Below are positions 63,557 to 64,000 of a DNA stretch of 64,000 nt, one piece after another. The translations under genes and the position numbers were made by a program. Each line of letters opens with the position of its first letter. The stretch's first letter is position 1. The DNA lies in contig NZ_JAERUC010000145.1 of the NCBI RefSeq assembly GCF_016745505.1, forward strand, positions 1 through 64,000, in the 5' to 3' direction. Under the pieces are notes generated by a model. It was not told the origin of the DNA. It saw nothing but the letters and a program-made list of their open reading frames with translations, and searched no databases. The stretch is from Streptomyces silvae. GTDB lineage: Bacteria > Actinomycetota > Actinomycetes > Streptomycetales > Streptomycetaceae.

Positions 63557-64000
63557 TTGTAGACCCCCAGACGGTCGATCGCGGACTCCACGGCGTTCCA
63601 CGCGGTCTGGCCGAGACCGCAGATCGAGGCGTCCCGCATGGCCTGCCCCACCTCTCTCATGAGCGCGATGTCCTCGGCCGCCCCGGCGCCCGTACGATCC
63701 ACGATCCGGTGCAGGGCCTCCTCCTGGCGGACCGTTCCCACCCGGCAGGGCACACACTGACCGCACGACTCGTCGCGGAAGAACTCGGCGATGCGCAGCA
63801 GCACGCGGGGGAGTTCCACCGAGTCGTCCAGCACCAGGACCACCCCCGAACCGAGCGTCGTCCCCGCGGCGCGGGTGCCCTCGAAGGTGAGCGGGACGTC
63901 CAGCTCGTCGGGGCGTACGAAGCCGCCGGCCGCCCCGCCGAGGAGCACGGCCCTCAGCCGCTCGGGCGGGCCCGCGAGGTCCAGCAGCTCCCGGAGGTTC
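63553..64000 (-). CDS. NuoF/FdsB-like NADH-binding flavoprotein subunit (5' end cut by window)
   Basis: About 148 C-terminal residues are visible. They contain [15 protein letters not shown] and, after about 40 residues, [10 protein letters not shown], the N3 4Fe-4S cluster ligands of NuoF-type subunits. The upstream FMN/NADH domain lies outside. Its last codons overlap the Fe-S subunit gene, and FdhD follows, so the three form part of a soluble NAD-linked formate-dehydrogenase-like complex. Alternatives are a HoxF-type hydrogenase diaphorase, but FdhD favours formate. Confidence 0.85.
   Translation of the reverse strand, partial: NLRELLDLAGPPERLRAVLLGGAAGGFVRPDELDVPLTFEGTRAAGTTLGSGVVLVLDDSVELPRVLLRIAEFFRDESCGQCVPCRVGTVRQEEALHRIVDRTGAGAAEDIALMREVGQAMRDASICGLGQTAWNAVESAIDRLGVYK

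Overview
This 64 kb window is very GC-rich and dense with genes. It looks like a chromosomal segment of Streptomyces or a close relative. The signs are strong third-position GC bias, many GTG and some TTG starts, short overlaps such as ATGA and GTGA, rare TTA codons, and families typical of the genus (MatAB, SecDF fusion, short MreB-like protein, PAP2-diacylglycerol-kinase fusion). I see no rRNA, tRNA, CRISPR array, insertion sequence or prophage. The left gene (MatB) and the right gene (NuoF-like) are cut by the window edges.

Left third (1-26.8 kb). A matAB pair for an extracellular aminosugar polymer lies divergent to a GH18-like lipoprotein. After a LysR regulator and an aldo-keto reductase comes a tight four-gene peptidase operon (M55 D-aminopeptidase, M20, S9, S66 LD-carboxypeptidase), then a secreted S15 peptidase. 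Next are housekeeping and redox genes (LapA-like, YbdK-like ligase, SRPBCC, zinc alcohol dehydrogenase, SDR epimerase), an arginase-like protein with two altered metal ligands, VOC, methyltransferase, PAP2-DAG-kinase, IclR/SMP-30, a PLP-fold protein lacking the catalytic lysine next to a NAPE-PLD-like hydrolase, and an MBL/DedA pair.

Middle (26.9-47 kb). A short orphan protein resembling a decayed serine-recombinase domain precedes a holin-like membrane phosphodiesterase. A LacI regulator, a DUF305-like lipoprotein and a secreted DUF1996 protein form a leftward group. It faces a probable second NAD-dependent DNA ligase, and two identical 12-bp LacI-type palindromes lie between them. Then come a short actin-like (MreB-type) protein, a proline/alanine-rich secreted protein and a fused SecDF. 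Further right are YoaK, pterin dehydratase, a frameshifted LysR gene, a TetR/aldo-keto reductase pair sharing a palindrome, a methyltransferase, a PaaI thioesterase and an Lrp/LysE pair.

Right third (46-64 kb). A LacI regulator and tandem operators precede a sugar ABC transporter with a GH5 and a GH38 glycosidase, probably for uptake and trimming of mannose-rich glycans. This ends at strong hairpins. Then follow an aldo-keto reductase, an AMP-forming acyl-CoA synthetase, a LysR/bile-acid-symporter-family pair, a TetR gene whose own operator fills its promoter spacer, a TTA-containing membrane protein, a Nudix pseudogene, and the end of a formate-dehydrogenase-like cluster (FdhD, Fe-S subunit, NuoF-like subunit).
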